From Streptomyces sp. NBC_00691 (lineage in GTDB: Bacteria > Actinomycetota > Actinomycetes > Streptomycetales > Streptomycetaceae): 64,000 nt of DNA. This document shows positions 33,964-42,242 of this stretch, piece by piece. A program made the position numbers and the translations under genes. Where the stretch lies: assembly GCF_036226665.1 (NCBI RefSeq), contig NZ_CP109007.1, forward strand, positions 2,024,501 to 2,088,500, given 5' to 3'. The notes under the pieces are model-generated. The model did no database searches, had not been told where the DNA came from, and saw only the letters and a list, made by a program, of their open reading frames with translations. Within the stretch, counting starts at the first letter, position 1. Every line of letters starts with the position of its first letter.

Positions 33964-35172
33964 GTGACCCCGCCGCCGCCCCGCACCGCGACCCTCTTCC
34001 ACGACGTACGGCCCTTCGGCGAGCGGTCCGGCGACCTGATCGCCGTGGACGGCGTGCTGGTTCCCGAGGTACCGGCGGGCGCCGTCGTCGAGCGGGTCGA
34101 CGGCGGCGGGCGGCTGGCGCTGCCGACCCTGGTCGACGCGCACATCCACCCGGACAAGACGTCCTGGGGCGAGCCCTGGCACAGCAGGCGCCCCGCGGAC
34201 GGCATCGCCGCGTATGCCGCCGGGGACGTGGAACTCTCCCGCGCGCTGCCGACACCGGTGGGCGAACGGGCGCTGCGGCTGATGTCGCACGCGGCGGCCC
34301 GGGGCACGCGCGCGATGCGCGCCCACGCGGACGTGGCCCCGGCCTACGGCCTCTCCGGGATCGAGGGGGTGGCCGAGGCTGCGGCGAAGCTGGCCGGGAT
34401 CGTGGACGTGGAGCTGGTCGCCTTCCCGCAGCACGGCGTGGTGCGGGAGCCGGGGGTGGCCGAGCTGCTCGCGGAGGCGGCGGCGAGCGGTCTGGTGACG
34501 CACATCGGCGGCATCGACCCGGCCGGCTTCGACACGGCGGACGGGGCGGCCGGGGGCGACCAGCTCGGCATCGTGTTCACGCTGGCGGAGCGGTACGGCC
34601 TGGGCCTCGACATCCATCTGCACGACCGGGGCGAGCAGGGCCTGGCCCCGCTGCGGGACATCGCGGCCCGCACGCGCGCGCTGGGTCTCCAGGGCCGGGT
34701 GAGCGTGGCGCACGCCTTCGCGGTGGCCGGCCTGTCGGGCCGCGACCTCGACGAGACGGCGGACCTGCTCGCGGAGGCGGACATCGCCCTCACGACGGTC
34801 GCCCTGTCGGTGACGACGATCCTTCCGTTCCGGCGGCTCGCCGAGCGCGGGGTACGGGTCGGGCTGGGCTCGGACGGAGTCAGGGACAACTGGAGCCCGT
34901 TCGGCGACGCGGACATGCTGCATCGGGCGTGGCTCGCGGCCTGGGCCCTGGACCTGCGGCTCGACGAGGAGCTGGAGGCCTGCTTCCGGCTGGCGGCGGA
35001 CGGCGGCGCGGCTCTCCTGGGCCTCCCGAGGGCGGACCTCCGCCCCGGCTCTCCGGCCGACTTCATGCTGCTCGACGGGGAGTGCGTCCCCCAGGCGGTG
35101 GTGGACCTCCCGCGCCGCGACGTGGTGGTCCGCGCGGGCCGGGTGGTGGCCAGGGACGGCCACCTGGTCTGA
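33964..35172 (+). CDS. Amidohydrolase, cytosine-deaminase-like
   Basis: 402-aa metal-dependent hydrolase of the CodA/N-isopropylammelide-like branch. The N-terminal metal motif is TLVDAHIHPDKTSWGEPW, which has the HxH followed by DKT seen in cytosine deaminases. THIGGIDPAGFDTADG, LDIHLHDRGEQGLAPLRDIA and VSVAHAFAVAGLSG provide the expected histidines, and VGLGSDGVRDNWSPFGDADML carries the catalytic aspartate in the cytosine-deaminase GSDxxRD arrangement. GTG 33964 has GAGGAG upstream. The likely reaction is deamination or ring opening of a pyrimidine, triazine or related compound. It is followed by a GntR regulator and preceded by a GntR-like palindrome. Confidence 0.87.
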   Translation: MTPPPPRTATLFHDVRPFGERSGDLIAVDGVLVPEVPAGAVVERVDGGGRLALPTLVDAHIHPDKTSWGEPWHSRRPADGIAAYAAGDVELSRALPTPVGERALRLMSHAAARGTRAMRAHADVAPAYGLSGIEGVAEAAAKLAGIVDVELVAFPQHGVVREPGVAELLAEAAASGLVTHIGGIDPAGFDTADGAAGGDQLGIVFTLAERYGLGLDIHLHDRGEQGLAPLRDIAARTRALGLQGRVSVAHAFAVAGLSGRDLDETADLLAEADIALTTVALSVTTILPFRRLAERGVRVGLGSDGVRDNWSPFGDADMLHRAWLAAWALDLRLDEELEACFRLAADGGAALLGLPRADLRPGSPADFMLLDGECVPQAVVDLPRRDVVVRAGRVVARDGHLV

Positions 35173-35284
35173 CGGCCCCTCCTCCCCCCGTACCGGATCA
35201 GTCGCGTTCCACGTCCGCCGTCGTCAGGGAACGGGTCTGCGAAGATCGAAGGAGCACGACATCCACCCGACTGGAGCCGCCCCC

Positions 35285-35992
35285 ATGACCGTCCACCGCC
35301 CCGCCGCCCGCGGCACCGCCGTCGGGGACACCCACCAGTCCCTGCGGGAGCGGGTCTACGTGGAGCTGCGCGAGCGGATCATCGAGGCGGAGTACCCGGC
35401 GGGCCTGCGGCTCGTGGAGCGGGAGATCGCCGACGAGCTGAGGGTCTCCCGGGTGCCGGTGCGCGAGGCGATGCAGCGCCTGGAGTCGGAGGGCTTCCTC
35501 TCGGTGCAGCCGCGCCGGGGTTCGGTGGTGGCGGACTTCGGCCCGGCGGACGCCGAGTACCTCTTCGACGTACGGGAGAACCTGGAGGGGCTGGCCGCGC
35601 GGCTCGCCGCCCGGCACGCGAGCCCCATGCGCCTGCGGGACCTGGAAAGGCTGTTGGCGCGGGCCAGGAAGGCCGCTGAGTCCGGGCGGCTCCGCGAGGC
35701 CGTCTCCCTCAACGCCGACTTCCACCGGCAGATCGTCGAACTCTCCGGCAACCCGCTCCTGGTGGACCTGATGGCCCCGCTCGACTCCCGGCTGCGGCGG
35801 CTCTTCCGGCTCACCTCGGCGCAGTCGGACGGCGAGCCGATGTGCGGGGCCCACGAGCGGCTCTACGAGGCCGTCCGCGACCACGACGAGGACGGCGCGG
35901 AGGCGCTGGCCCGCGCCCATGTCGCGGACACCCGCGCCTCCGCCGCCCGTCTGCTGGCCACGTCCCCGGGGGAGCCCGGGAGGGCGTCCTGA
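35285..35992 (+). CDS. GntR-family regulator, FadR/FCD subfamily
   Basis: 235 aa. The N-terminal winged helix is LRERVYVELRERIIEAEYPAGLRLVEREIADELRVSRVPVREAMQRLESEGFL. The C-terminal all-helical FCD domain contains the metal/ligand residues FDVRENLEGLAARLAA, NADFHRQIVELSGNPLLV and GAHERLYEAVRD. It lies 112 bp downstream of the amidohydrolase on the same strand, so it probably controls that gene and itself. The palindrome at 33905 is the most likely site. The effector should be a small carboxylate or the amidohydrolase substrate; this is inference. Confidence 0.93.
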   Translation: MTVHRPAARGTAVGDTHQSLRERVYVELRERIIEAEYPAGLRLVEREIADELRVSRVPVREAMQRLESEGFLSVQPRRGSVVADFGPADAEYLFDVRENLEGLAARLAARHASPMRLRDLERLLARARKAAESGRLREAVSLNADFHRQIVELSGNPLLVDLMAPLDSRLRRLFRLTSAQSDGEPMCGAHERLYEAVRDHDEDGAEALARAHVADTRASAARLLATSPGEPGRAS

Positions 35993-36038
35993 CTTAATCG
36001 GGTGCGTCGGCATCCGGCGGGGTGGTACAAGATCCCGC

Positions 36039-36803
36039 GTGACTGAGAACCTCGACTTCCCCGCCCTGCTGCAGATGATCGACGAGCGGTCCGCCGCGTT
36101 CCGCGCCGCGATCACCGCCGCCCCGAGCCTCGACGCCGACGTCCCGTCCTGCCCGGGGTGGACGCTGTACGACCTGGCGCACCACCTCAGCGAGGGGGAC
36201 CGCTTCTGGGCCCACATCGTGCGGAACACCGCGCCGGGCGACGAGCGGCCGAGCAAGGACGGGCTGGCGGCGCCCAAGGAGCGCGAGGCCCTGGTGGCCT
36301 GGTGTGCGGACTCGACGGAGCAGCTGCTGGCCGCCCTGCGCGAGGCCGGCCCGGACCGGGCCTGCTGGGCCTGGTGGGAGCCGCTGGCCTCGCCGCACAC
36401 GGTGGCCGCCGTGGCCCGCCGCCGCGTCCCGGAGTCGATGATTCACACCTACGACGCCCAGCTGGCCTCCGGCGCCCCACAGGAGTTGCCGACGACCGAG
36501 GCGCTCGACGCCGCCGAGGAGTTCCTCGCCACCGTCTGCACCGCCACGACTCCGTGGCCGGGCGAGCCCGCCACCATGGACTACCACGCGGCCGAGGGCC
36601 GCTCATGGCGCCAGACGGTGGACTCCGCCGGCACCCGGTTCACCCGCCTCACCCCGGCGGAGGCCGCCGACAGCAAGCCCACCGCCGCCCTCCACGGCAC
36701 GGCGAGCGAGCTGGCCCTGCTGATGTACATGCGCGTCCCGGCCGACGCGGTGCGGATGGAGGGGGACGCCGGGCTGCTCCGGCGGCTGCAGAACTGGGGC
36801 TGA
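36039..36803 (+). CDS. Maleylpyruvate-isomerase-family mycothiol-dependent enzyme
   Basis: 254 aa from GTG 36039. The N-terminal DinB-like four-helix metal-binding domain has VPSCPGWTLYDLAHHLSEGDRFWAHIV (first metal histidine), WWEPLASPHTVAAVARRRVPESMIHTYDAQLASG (further histidines) and TTEALDAAEEF. The C-terminal sterol-carrier-like domain ends LHGTASELALLMYMRVPADAVRMEGDAGLLRRLQNW. This architecture belongs to the TIGR03083 group, which uses mycothiol, the actinobacterial thiol, as cofactor or conjugation partner. The substrate is unknown; detoxification is the usual expectation. It stands alone, convergent with the unknown gene at 36858. Confidence 0.88.
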   Translation: MTENLDFPALLQMIDERSAAFRAAITAAPSLDADVPSCPGWTLYDLAHHLSEGDRFWAHIVRNTAPGDERPSKDGLAAPKEREALVAWCADSTEQLLAALREAGPDRACWAWWEPLASPHTVAAVARRRVPESMIHTYDAQLASGAPQELPTTEALDAAEEFLATVCTATTPWPGEPATMDYHAAEGRSWRQTVDSAGTRFTRLTPAEAADSKPTAALHGTASELALLMYMRVPADAVRMEGDAGLLRRLQNWG

Positions 36804-36857
36804 TGTCCTGAGCCCCTGATCGTCGGCAGTACGCGGCGAGGGACTCGGGAAGAGGTG

Positions 36858-38060
36858 TCAGCCCAGTTTCCGCAGGGCCGTCCGGACGGCGGCCAGGTCC
36901 TCGTCCGAGGCCAGCCCGGCGTGGTAGAGCCGCAGTTCACCGGCGCCCGCCTCGCGGGCCCGCTCGGCGTCCTCGGCCAGCCGGCCGGGCGCGCCGCCCA
37001 TGCCGGTGACGACGGACAGGTTCGCCGCGAGGACGGTGTCCACGCGCGCGTGGGCGGCGAACTCCGCGACCCGGTGCGGCCGGGCGACCACCCCGTCAGC
37101 GAGGCCCAGGACGTGCGCCGGGTCGGTGCCGGTGTCGGCACCGCACGTGTACGGGTCGGGGTCGGCGTGCAGCATGACCCGGAAGCCGGGTGGCGCGGCG
37201 GCCCGTACGGCGGCCACGGCTGCCTCCTGGAAGGCGCGGGCGGTCCCGGCGCGCCAGGCACCGGCCGGGGCCTCCAGGGCACCGAGACCGCCCGCCGGAC
37301 CCGATCCGGCCCATACGGGTCCCAGGGCGCCCCGCACGGCGGCGGCCAGCTCCTCGGGGTCGACGCCCTCGCCCCCGTACCCCTCGCGGCAGGAGGGGCA
37401 GAAGCAGAGCGACATCAGGTACTGCGCGCGCCCGTCGAGGGCGATGCCGCCGGTCTTGTCGTGGGCGTGGAGATGGGCGAGGCCGTACCAGCCGCAGGAC
37501 TCCAGCTCGGTGCCGGCGGCGCCCGGCCGTACGGCCGCCTCGGCGGCCAGGTCCACGAGCAGCTCACGGACCTCCGGGCGGGCGACGCAGGGCGCCCAGG
37601 GGTAGCGGTCGCCGTAGGCGTTGACGACGGAGGTCTCCGGATGTTCGGCGCCGAGACGGGAATTGTGCGCGAGCACGACCCAGCTGTGCACGTCGAGGCC
37701 GGTGGGCGCGAGGGCCTCGGCGGCCCGCCCGAAGGCGTCGCCGGGGGCCCACTCCCCCGCCGGGTACGGGCGGAGCGGGCGGCCGGCCCAGCGGTCCGGG
37801 TCCGGCGGGTAGAGCACGGCGGCGTGCTCGGCGGTGACGATCCGGCGGGCGGGGTGACGGGGGGTCAGCGCCCGGGTGGAGTGGTAGGCGGCGGCGAGGG
37901 TGACCTGCGCGAGGCCCAGCTCGGCGAGCAGCCCGGGAGCGGCGGGGTCGCCGTCGACGTCCCAGGGGTAGACGAAGGCGCCGGCACGCATCCCACCACC
38001 ACCGCTCCCGCTTCCGCCTGCGGTGCCGCCGGTTCCGGCGTTCGCCGTGTCCCCGCTCAC
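36858..38060 (-). CDS. Conserved protein of unknown function, translationally coupled to KdgD
   Basis: 400 aa. The N terminus starts with a Gly/Thr-rich stretch of about 23 residues before MRAGAFVYPWDVDGDPAAP, where homology to a barrel-like protein seems to start. Alternating strand/helix character, SWVVLAHNSRLGAEHP, ESCGWYGLAHLHAHDKTGG and FRVMLHADPDPYTCGAD suggest a TIM barrel with several conserved His, Asp and Glu. A CFCPSC cluster could bind a metal. The GTG 38060 overlaps the kdgD stop by 4 nt, so the two are co-translated; ATG 37991 is an alternative start. I do not recognise the function. The context of KdgD and uronate dehydrogenase suggests a role in sugar-acid handling. Confidence 0.75.
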   Translation of the reverse strand: MSGDTANAGTGGTAGGSGSGGGGMRAGAFVYPWDVDGDPAAPGLLAELGLAQVTLAAAYHSTRALTPRHPARRIVTAEHAAVLYPPDPDRWAGRPLRPYPAGEWAPGDAFGRAAEALAPTGLDVHSWVVLAHNSRLGAEHPETSVVNAYGDRYPWAPCVARPEVRELLVDLAAEAAVRPGAAGTELESCGWYGLAHLHAHDKTGGIALDGRAQYLMSLCFCPSCREGYGGEGVDPEELAAAVRGALGPVWAGSGPAGGLGALEAPAGAWRAGTARAFQEAAVAAVRAAAPPGFRVMLHADPDPYTCGADTGTDPAHVLGLADGVVARPHRVAEFAAHARVDTVLAANLSVVTGMGGAPGRLAEDAERAREAGAGELRLYHAGLASDEDLAAVRTALRKLG

Positions 38061-38989
38061 GCGCCGAGCTCCTTCAGGGCGGCCCGTCCCCGCTCGACAA
38101 GGCGCATGAGGGCGTCGACGTGCTCGGGCGCGGGCTCGCTCAGCGGCGGCCGTACGGGTCCCACGTCCAGGCCTCCCCGCCGTACCGCCGCCTTGACGAG
38201 CGAGACGGCGTATCCCCGTCCCTCGGCGCGGAGTTCGACGAGCGGCCGGTAGAAGTCGTCGACGAGCCGGTTCACGCTGGTGTCGTCGCCGGTGGCGAGC
38301 GCACGGTGGAAGGCGAGGGCGATGTCCGGAGCGAAGCAGAAGACGGCGGAGGAGTAGAGGGCGACGCCGATGCCCCGGTAGGCGAGGCCGGTGAGTTCGG
38401 CTGTCGGCAGTCCGTTGAAGTAGAGCAGGTCGAGACCCTCGGCGCGGACGGCGCTGACGATCCGCTGCATCAGGTCGAGGTCGCCGAGGCCGTCCTTGAG
38501 GCCGATGATGCCGTCCGTACGGGCGAGGGCGACGGCCGTGGCCGGGGTGAGGATCGCGTTGTCGCGCTGGTAGACGATGACGTCGAGCGAGGTCGCGGCG
38601 GCGAGTTCGGTGTAGTGGCGGAGCAGTCCGGCCTGGTCGGCGACGACGAGGTACGGCGGCATGGCGAGGAGTCCGTCGGCGCCGGCCTCCTCGGCGAGCC
38701 GGGCGTACCGGACGGCGAGCGCGGTGCCGTAGCCGGCGCCCGCGACGACGGGGACGCGGCCGGCGGTCTCCTCGACGGCGGCGGCGACGCAGTCCCGGAA
38801 CTCCTCGGGGGTCAGGGCGTGGAATTCGCCGGTGCCGCAGCAGGCGAACACGGCGGCGGCGCCCGCGTCGACACCCGCGCGCACATGGGCGCGGAAGGTG
38901 TCGAGGTCGACGGAGCCGTCCGGCGCGAAGGCGGTGACGGGAAAGAACAGCAGGCCGTCGAGCCGGCCGGCGAGCGGGGCAGTGGTCAC
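38057..38989 (-). CDS. kdgD: 5-dehydro-4-deoxyglucarate dehydratase (KdgD), DapA superfamily
   Basis: 310-aa class I aldolase-fold lyase. It converts 5-dehydro-4-deoxyglucarate to 2,5-dioxopentanoate with loss of water and CO2. Family marks are LDGLLFFPVTAFAPDGSVDLDTF, the loop CCGTGEFHALTPEEF (GTGEF instead of the GTTGE of DapA), VIVYQRDNAILTP and the Schiff-base Lys165 in IIGLKDGLGDLDLMQ. GTG 38989 gives the canonical start; the longer frame upstream enters the promoter region. The product would be oxidised by the aldehyde dehydrogenase encoded at 19146-20645. It is divergent from uronate dehydrogenase, so both probably respond to a uronate- or aldarate-derived signal. Confidence 0.88.
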   Translation of the reverse strand: MTTAPLAGRLDGLLFFPVTAFAPDGSVDLDTFRAHVRAGVDAGAAAVFACCGTGEFHALTPEEFRDCVAAAVEETAGRVPVVAGAGYGTALAVRYARLAEEAGADGLLAMPPYLVVADQAGLLRHYTELAAATSLDVIVYQRDNAILTPATAVALARTDGIIGLKDGLGDLDLMQRIVSAVRAEGLDLLYFNGLPTAELTGLAYRGIGVALYSSAVFCFAPDIALAFHRALATGDDTSVNRLVDDFYRPLVELRAEGRGYAVSLVKAAVRRGGLDVGPVRPPLSEPAPEHVDALMRLVERGRAALKELGA

Positions 38990-39037
38990 GGTCGCTCCCA
39001 GGGAAGTCCGTCGTACAGGGCCATCTCGTGCACAGTT

Positions 39038-39162
39038 ATGACTGTCATCCATATTCTTGAACACTGACGCTTCGCACGCTAGAACAGCACGGAAGGGCCG
39101 GTCAAGGAGGGAACGCGCCCTGTCGCACACTCTTGACGCTCCGTCGGGCCGCTCCCTAGCGT
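39038..39162. promoter_or_regulatory. Divergent kdgD/udh control region with palindrome and a sigma-70-type promoter
   Basis: ATGACTGTCAT at 39038-39048 is a perfect palindrome on the kdgD side. TTGACG (39133-39138), an 18-bp spacer and TAGCGT (39157-39162) form a good housekeeping-type promoter for udh. GTGAAT then occurs twice (39173 and 39188) in the leader. No dedicated regulator gene is adjacent. Confidence 0.55.
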
Positions 39163-39249
39163 GTCCACGGTTGTGAATTCCACTCACGTGAATGCCGCGG
39201 CGCGCGGTTGAATGCCACCGCATGCCGCTCGACGGAGGAGATCCGCTCC

Positions 39250-40059
39250 ATGCCCGCACCCCGCACCGTCCTGCTCACCGGCGCCGCCGGAGGCGTCGGC
39301 ACGCTGATGCGGGAGCTGCTGCCCCCGCTCGGCTACGAGCTCCGCCTCCTGGACGTCGCCCCCGTGCCGGGGGCACCGGACGCGATCGTCGCCGACCTCG
39401 CCGACCGCGCGGCGCTGCGCGAGGCGGTCCGGGGCGTCGACGCGATCGTGCACCTGGCGGGCATCTCCCTGGAGTCGACCTTCGACAAGATCATGGCGGC
39501 CAACATCGCCGGGACCCACCACCTCTACGAGGCCGCCCGCGAGGAGGGCGTCCCGCGCGTGGTGTTCGCCTCCAGCAACCACGCCGTCGGCTTCACCAGG
39601 CAGCCCCGCGAGGGCGACCCGCTCGTGCCGGTCGGCACCCCGCACCGCCCGGACACCTTCTACGGCCTGTCCAAGTGCTTCGGCGAGGACCTGGCACAGC
39701 TCTACTGGGACCTGCACGGCGTCGAGACCGTCTCGGTCCGCATCGGCTCCTGCTTCCCCGAGCCCACCTCCGTCCGGATGCTGTCGATGTGGCTCAGCCC
39801 CGCCGACTGCGCCCGTCTCCTGCACGCCGCGCTCACCGCCGAGGACGTGGCCCACACGATCGTGTACGGCTCGTCCGCCAACACGCGCGCGTGGTGGGAC
39901 CTCTCCTCGGCCCGGGCGCTCGGCTTCACGCCGCGGGACGACTCGGAGGTCTACGCGGAGAAGCTCATCGCCGACAGGGGCTTCCCGCCGGAGGACAGCG
40001 CCGACGCCCTCTACCTGGGCGGCCACTTCTGCGTGTCCCCGCCGCAGTGGCCGCACTGA
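39250..40059 (+). CDS. udh: NAD-dependent uronate dehydrogenase (extended SDR)
   Basis: 269-aa extended short-chain dehydrogenase oxidising D-galacturonate or D-glucuronate to the aldaric lactone. The NAD motif is VLLTGAAGGVGTLMRELL. The family-specific segments DAIVHLAGISLESTFDKIMAANIAGTHHLYEAA, VVFASSNHAVGFT, FYGLSKCFGEDLAQLYWD (catalytic Tyr138/Lys142), VRIGSCFPEPTSVRMLSMWLS and YGSSANTRAWWDL match Agrobacterium-type Udh closely. ATG 39250 has GGAGGAG upstream. It is followed by an SDR gene 20 bp downstream and is divergent from kdgD. The lactonase or cycloisomerase and aldarate dehydratase steps are not obvious in this window. Confidence 0.9.
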   Translation: MPAPRTVLLTGAAGGVGTLMRELLPPLGYELRLLDVAPVPGAPDAIVADLADRAALREAVRGVDAIVHLAGISLESTFDKIMAANIAGTHHLYEAAREEGVPRVVFASSNHAVGFTRQPREGDPLVPVGTPHRPDTFYGLSKCFGEDLAQLYWDLHGVETVSVRIGSCFPEPTSVRMLSMWLSPADCARLLHAALTAEDVAHTIVYGSSANTRAWWDLSSARALGFTPRDDSEVYAEKLIADRGFPPEDSADALYLGGHFCVSPPQWPH

Positions 40060-40079
40060 CACGACGACAGGAGCACCCC

Positions 40080-40838
40080 ATGGATCCACGCCCCCTCGCC
40101 CTCGTGACCGGCGTCGGCCGTACGGTCGGCATCGGCGTGGGCATCGCCGACCGCCTCGCGGAGTCCGGCTGGGACGTCGCGTTCACGTACTGGACCCCCT
40201 ACGACCGGCGCATGGAATGGGGCGAGGAGCGCGGCGCCGCCGCGGCCGTCACCGGCCGGCTGGCCGCACGGGGCGCCGCCTGTACGGCCGTCGAGGCCGA
40301 CCTCGCCGATCCCGAGGCGCCCGCGCGCGTCTTCGACACGGCCGAGGAGCGGCTCGGGCGCCCGGTCACCGCTCTCGTCATGTGCCACTGCGAGTCGGTC
40401 GACTCCGGGCTCCTCGACACCACCGTCGAGAGCTTCGACCGTCATTTCGCGGTCAACGCGCGCGCGTCCTGGCTGCTGATCCGGGAGTACGGCCGACGGT
40501 TCACCGGCACCCCGGGAACCGGTCGCATCGTCGCCCTGACCAGCGACCACACCGTGGGGAACCTGCCGTACGGAGCGAGCAAGGGCGCCCTCGACCGCAT
40601 CACACTGGCCGCCGCGCGCGAGCTCGCGCACCTCGGGGTCACCGCCAACGTCGTCAATCCGGGCCCGGTGGACACCGGCTGGATGACGGAACCGCTCCGG
40701 GAGGAGATGACGCGCCAGACCCCGCTCGGCCGCCTCGGCACCCCCCGGGACACCGCGCACCTGGTCGACTTCCTCTGCTCGCCCGAAGGACAGTGGATCA
40801 ACGGGCAGCTGCTGATGAGCAACGGAGGGCTCGCGTGA
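40080..40838 (+). CDS. SDR-family oxidoreductase
   Basis: 252-aa classical short-chain dehydrogenase/reductase from ATG 40080. The cofactor loop is unusual: LVTGVGRTVGIGVGIADRL rather than TGxxxGIG, somewhat like enoyl-ACP-reductase-type loops. Acidic VEADLADPEAPARVF follows. The catalytic residues are Ser in ALTSDHTVGN and YGASK. The end is VTANVVNPGPVDTGWMT and GQWINGQLLMSNGGLA. Probably in one operon with udh (20-bp gap). Substrate unknown; it might act on a keto-sugar acid. Confidence 0.87.
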   Translation: MDPRPLALVTGVGRTVGIGVGIADRLAESGWDVAFTYWTPYDRRMEWGEERGAAAAVTGRLAARGAACTAVEADLADPEAPARVFDTAEERLGRPVTALVMCHCESVDSGLLDTTVESFDRHFAVNARASWLLIREYGRRFTGTPGTGRIVALTSDHTVGNLPYGASKGALDRITLAAARELAHLGVTANVVNPGPVDTGWMTEPLREEMTRQTPLGRLGTPRDTAHLVDFLCSPEGQWINGQLLMSNGGLA

Positions 40839-41158
40839 GACGCACGGTGTGAGCGGCGGGGGCGCCCGAGCCCGTCGGGCAGAGGGACGGGCAGGAGTAC
40901 GCAGGACCCGGCCGGACTGATACGGGGGAGCCGGCCGGGGCCCGGGTCACGGCGCGCGCTGGCAGCCGGACCTGCTCACCGTAGGCCCGGACGAAGATCA
41001 TCGCGAGCCACGGAACGCGACCTCTGTCCGGAATGCGCGGTGGGTTGATGCAGGGAAGCCCGCCGGTCAGCGAAAGACGCGCCCCCTTATGCGCCCCGGC
41101 GCACGCCGGGCCTACGGCGACCGGCGCACGGCCTGCCCGAGGGGGACCGGAAGCCGCG
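40839..41158. other. Intergenic region, 320 bp, with two small hairpins
   Basis: It lies between the SDR stop and the end of a minus-strand AraC gene. GCCCGA/TCGGGC (40864-40880) and CCCGGCCGG/CCGGCCGGG (40907-40939) can form hairpins and probably provide the convergent terminator. The remaining roughly 200 bp shows no coding signal. A segment at about 41048-41065 (GCAGGGAAGCCCG) recalls part of a cobalamin riboswitch but lacks the rest of the consensus. Confidence 0.5.
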
Positions 41159-42187
41159 TCAACGGCACCCGCGCAAGGTCTCCGAAGGCGACTCGCCGTA
41201 CTTCTCCCGGTAGCGCGCCGCGAAGCGGCCCTGGTGGGCGAAGCCCCAGCGCCAGGCCACCTCGCTCACGCCCACCTCGTCCGGCGCGGCCGCCCGCAGC
41301 TCCTCACGGACCCGGTCGAGCCGGACCTCCCGTACGTACGCCATCGGCGACATCCCCACGTACTCGCGGAACGACTCCTGGAGACGGCGCACGCTCACCC
41401 GGGCCAGGAGGGCCAGTTCGGTGGTCGTGAACGGATACTCGGGGCGCTCCCGCACCGCGTCCATCACCCGCTTGACGGGGGCCGGCCGCCGCGGCTCCCC
41501 CGGGTGCGCGAGCGCCTCGCGCCAGGGGTGCTCGGCGGCGAGCAGCAGCCCGTTGAGCAGCGCCTCCTGCAAGGGGCGCGCCACCAGCTCGTGCCGGGCG
41601 AGGCCCTCGCCGGCGAGCGCCTCCGCGGCGACCTGTCGGGCGAAGCGCACCCAGCTCAGACCGGGACCGCGGCTGATGTCCAGGCCGGGCGCGAAGACGA
41701 GCGGACCCCGGGGCGGGCGACCGATCAGCGCCTCCAGACGGTCGCGCAGCTCGGCCGCCCCGACCTTCACCGACAGCGTCCGGCAGTCACCGGTCCAGCG
41801 GTCGAGGAAGGTGTCGCCCGCCGGGTCGAGCAGCAGGGCCCCGGTATCCGTCGCGACGATCGGGGCGCCGCCCTGGCGCATCTCCATCCGCCCGCTGAGC
41901 GGCGCGTTCAGGTGGTACGCGCCCAGCTCCCCGAAGCTCATCCGCACATCGGCCCCGCAGCTCAGGTCGCCGATGACCAGCGGGCCGAGCACGACCGTGT
42001 CGAAGCGGGCCGCGAAGGGGCGCCGCTCGCGGTCGACGAGGTCCATCCGGTTCGCGTAGTAGCGGGCGTCGAGCTCCACGCGTGCCTCGTCCACGTCCTG
42101 TGTCCGAAAACAGTTGCCGTCGACCGCGCCCACAGCGCCCCCCGCCCCCGCCGGTTCCACCGGCCCCTCCGCCCCCACTGCACCCAT
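41159..42187 (-). CDS. AraC-family regulator (AraC_binding_2 / OruR-like)
   Basis: 342 aa. An Ala/Gly/Pro-rich N terminus is followed by an AraC_binding_2-like domain (LVIGDLSCGADVRMSFGELGAYHLNAPLSGRMEMRQGG). The C-terminal double HTH is FTTTELALLARVSVRRLQESFREYVGMSPMAYVREVRLDRV and VSEVAWRWGFAHQGRFAARYREKYGESPSETLR. This domain pair is common in regulators of aromatic or amine catabolism genes. The start ATG 42187 is divergent from a small gene at 42243 with a short AT-rich gap (GAAAGAATATTCATATGA). No obvious enzyme target is adjacent. Ligand unknown. Confidence 0.9.
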   Translation of the reverse strand: MGAVGAEGPVEPAGAGGAVGAVDGNCFRTQDVDEARVELDARYYANRMDLVDRERRPFAARFDTVVLGPLVIGDLSCGADVRMSFGELGAYHLNAPLSGRMEMRQGGAPIVATDTGALLLDPAGDTFLDRWTGDCRTLSVKVGAAELRDRLEALIGRPPRGPLVFAPGLDISRGPGLSWVRFARQVAAEALAGEGLARHELVARPLQEALLNGLLLAAEHPWREALAHPGEPRRPAPVKRVMDAVRERPEYPFTTTELALLARVSVRRLQESFREYVGMSPMAYVREVRLDRVREELRAAAPDEVGVSEVAWRWGFAHQGRFAARYREKYGESPSETLRGCR

Positions 42188-42242
42188 GGGTCGAAAGAAT
42201 ATTCATATGACGGATCTGACCGGGAACGGCAGGATGCCCGGC

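Noticed and set aside
30885..34307. A 1140-codon minus-strand frame opposite the second phosphatase
   Set aside because: Same third-position GC artefact; extreme Arg/His/Pro composition and no start context.
41040..41160. Partial resemblance to a cobalamin riboswitch (GCAGGGAAGCCCG...)
   Set aside because: The remaining conserved blocks (CCGGTG-type pairing, CCGCAACTGTGA-like core) are missing, and no plus-strand gene follows directly.
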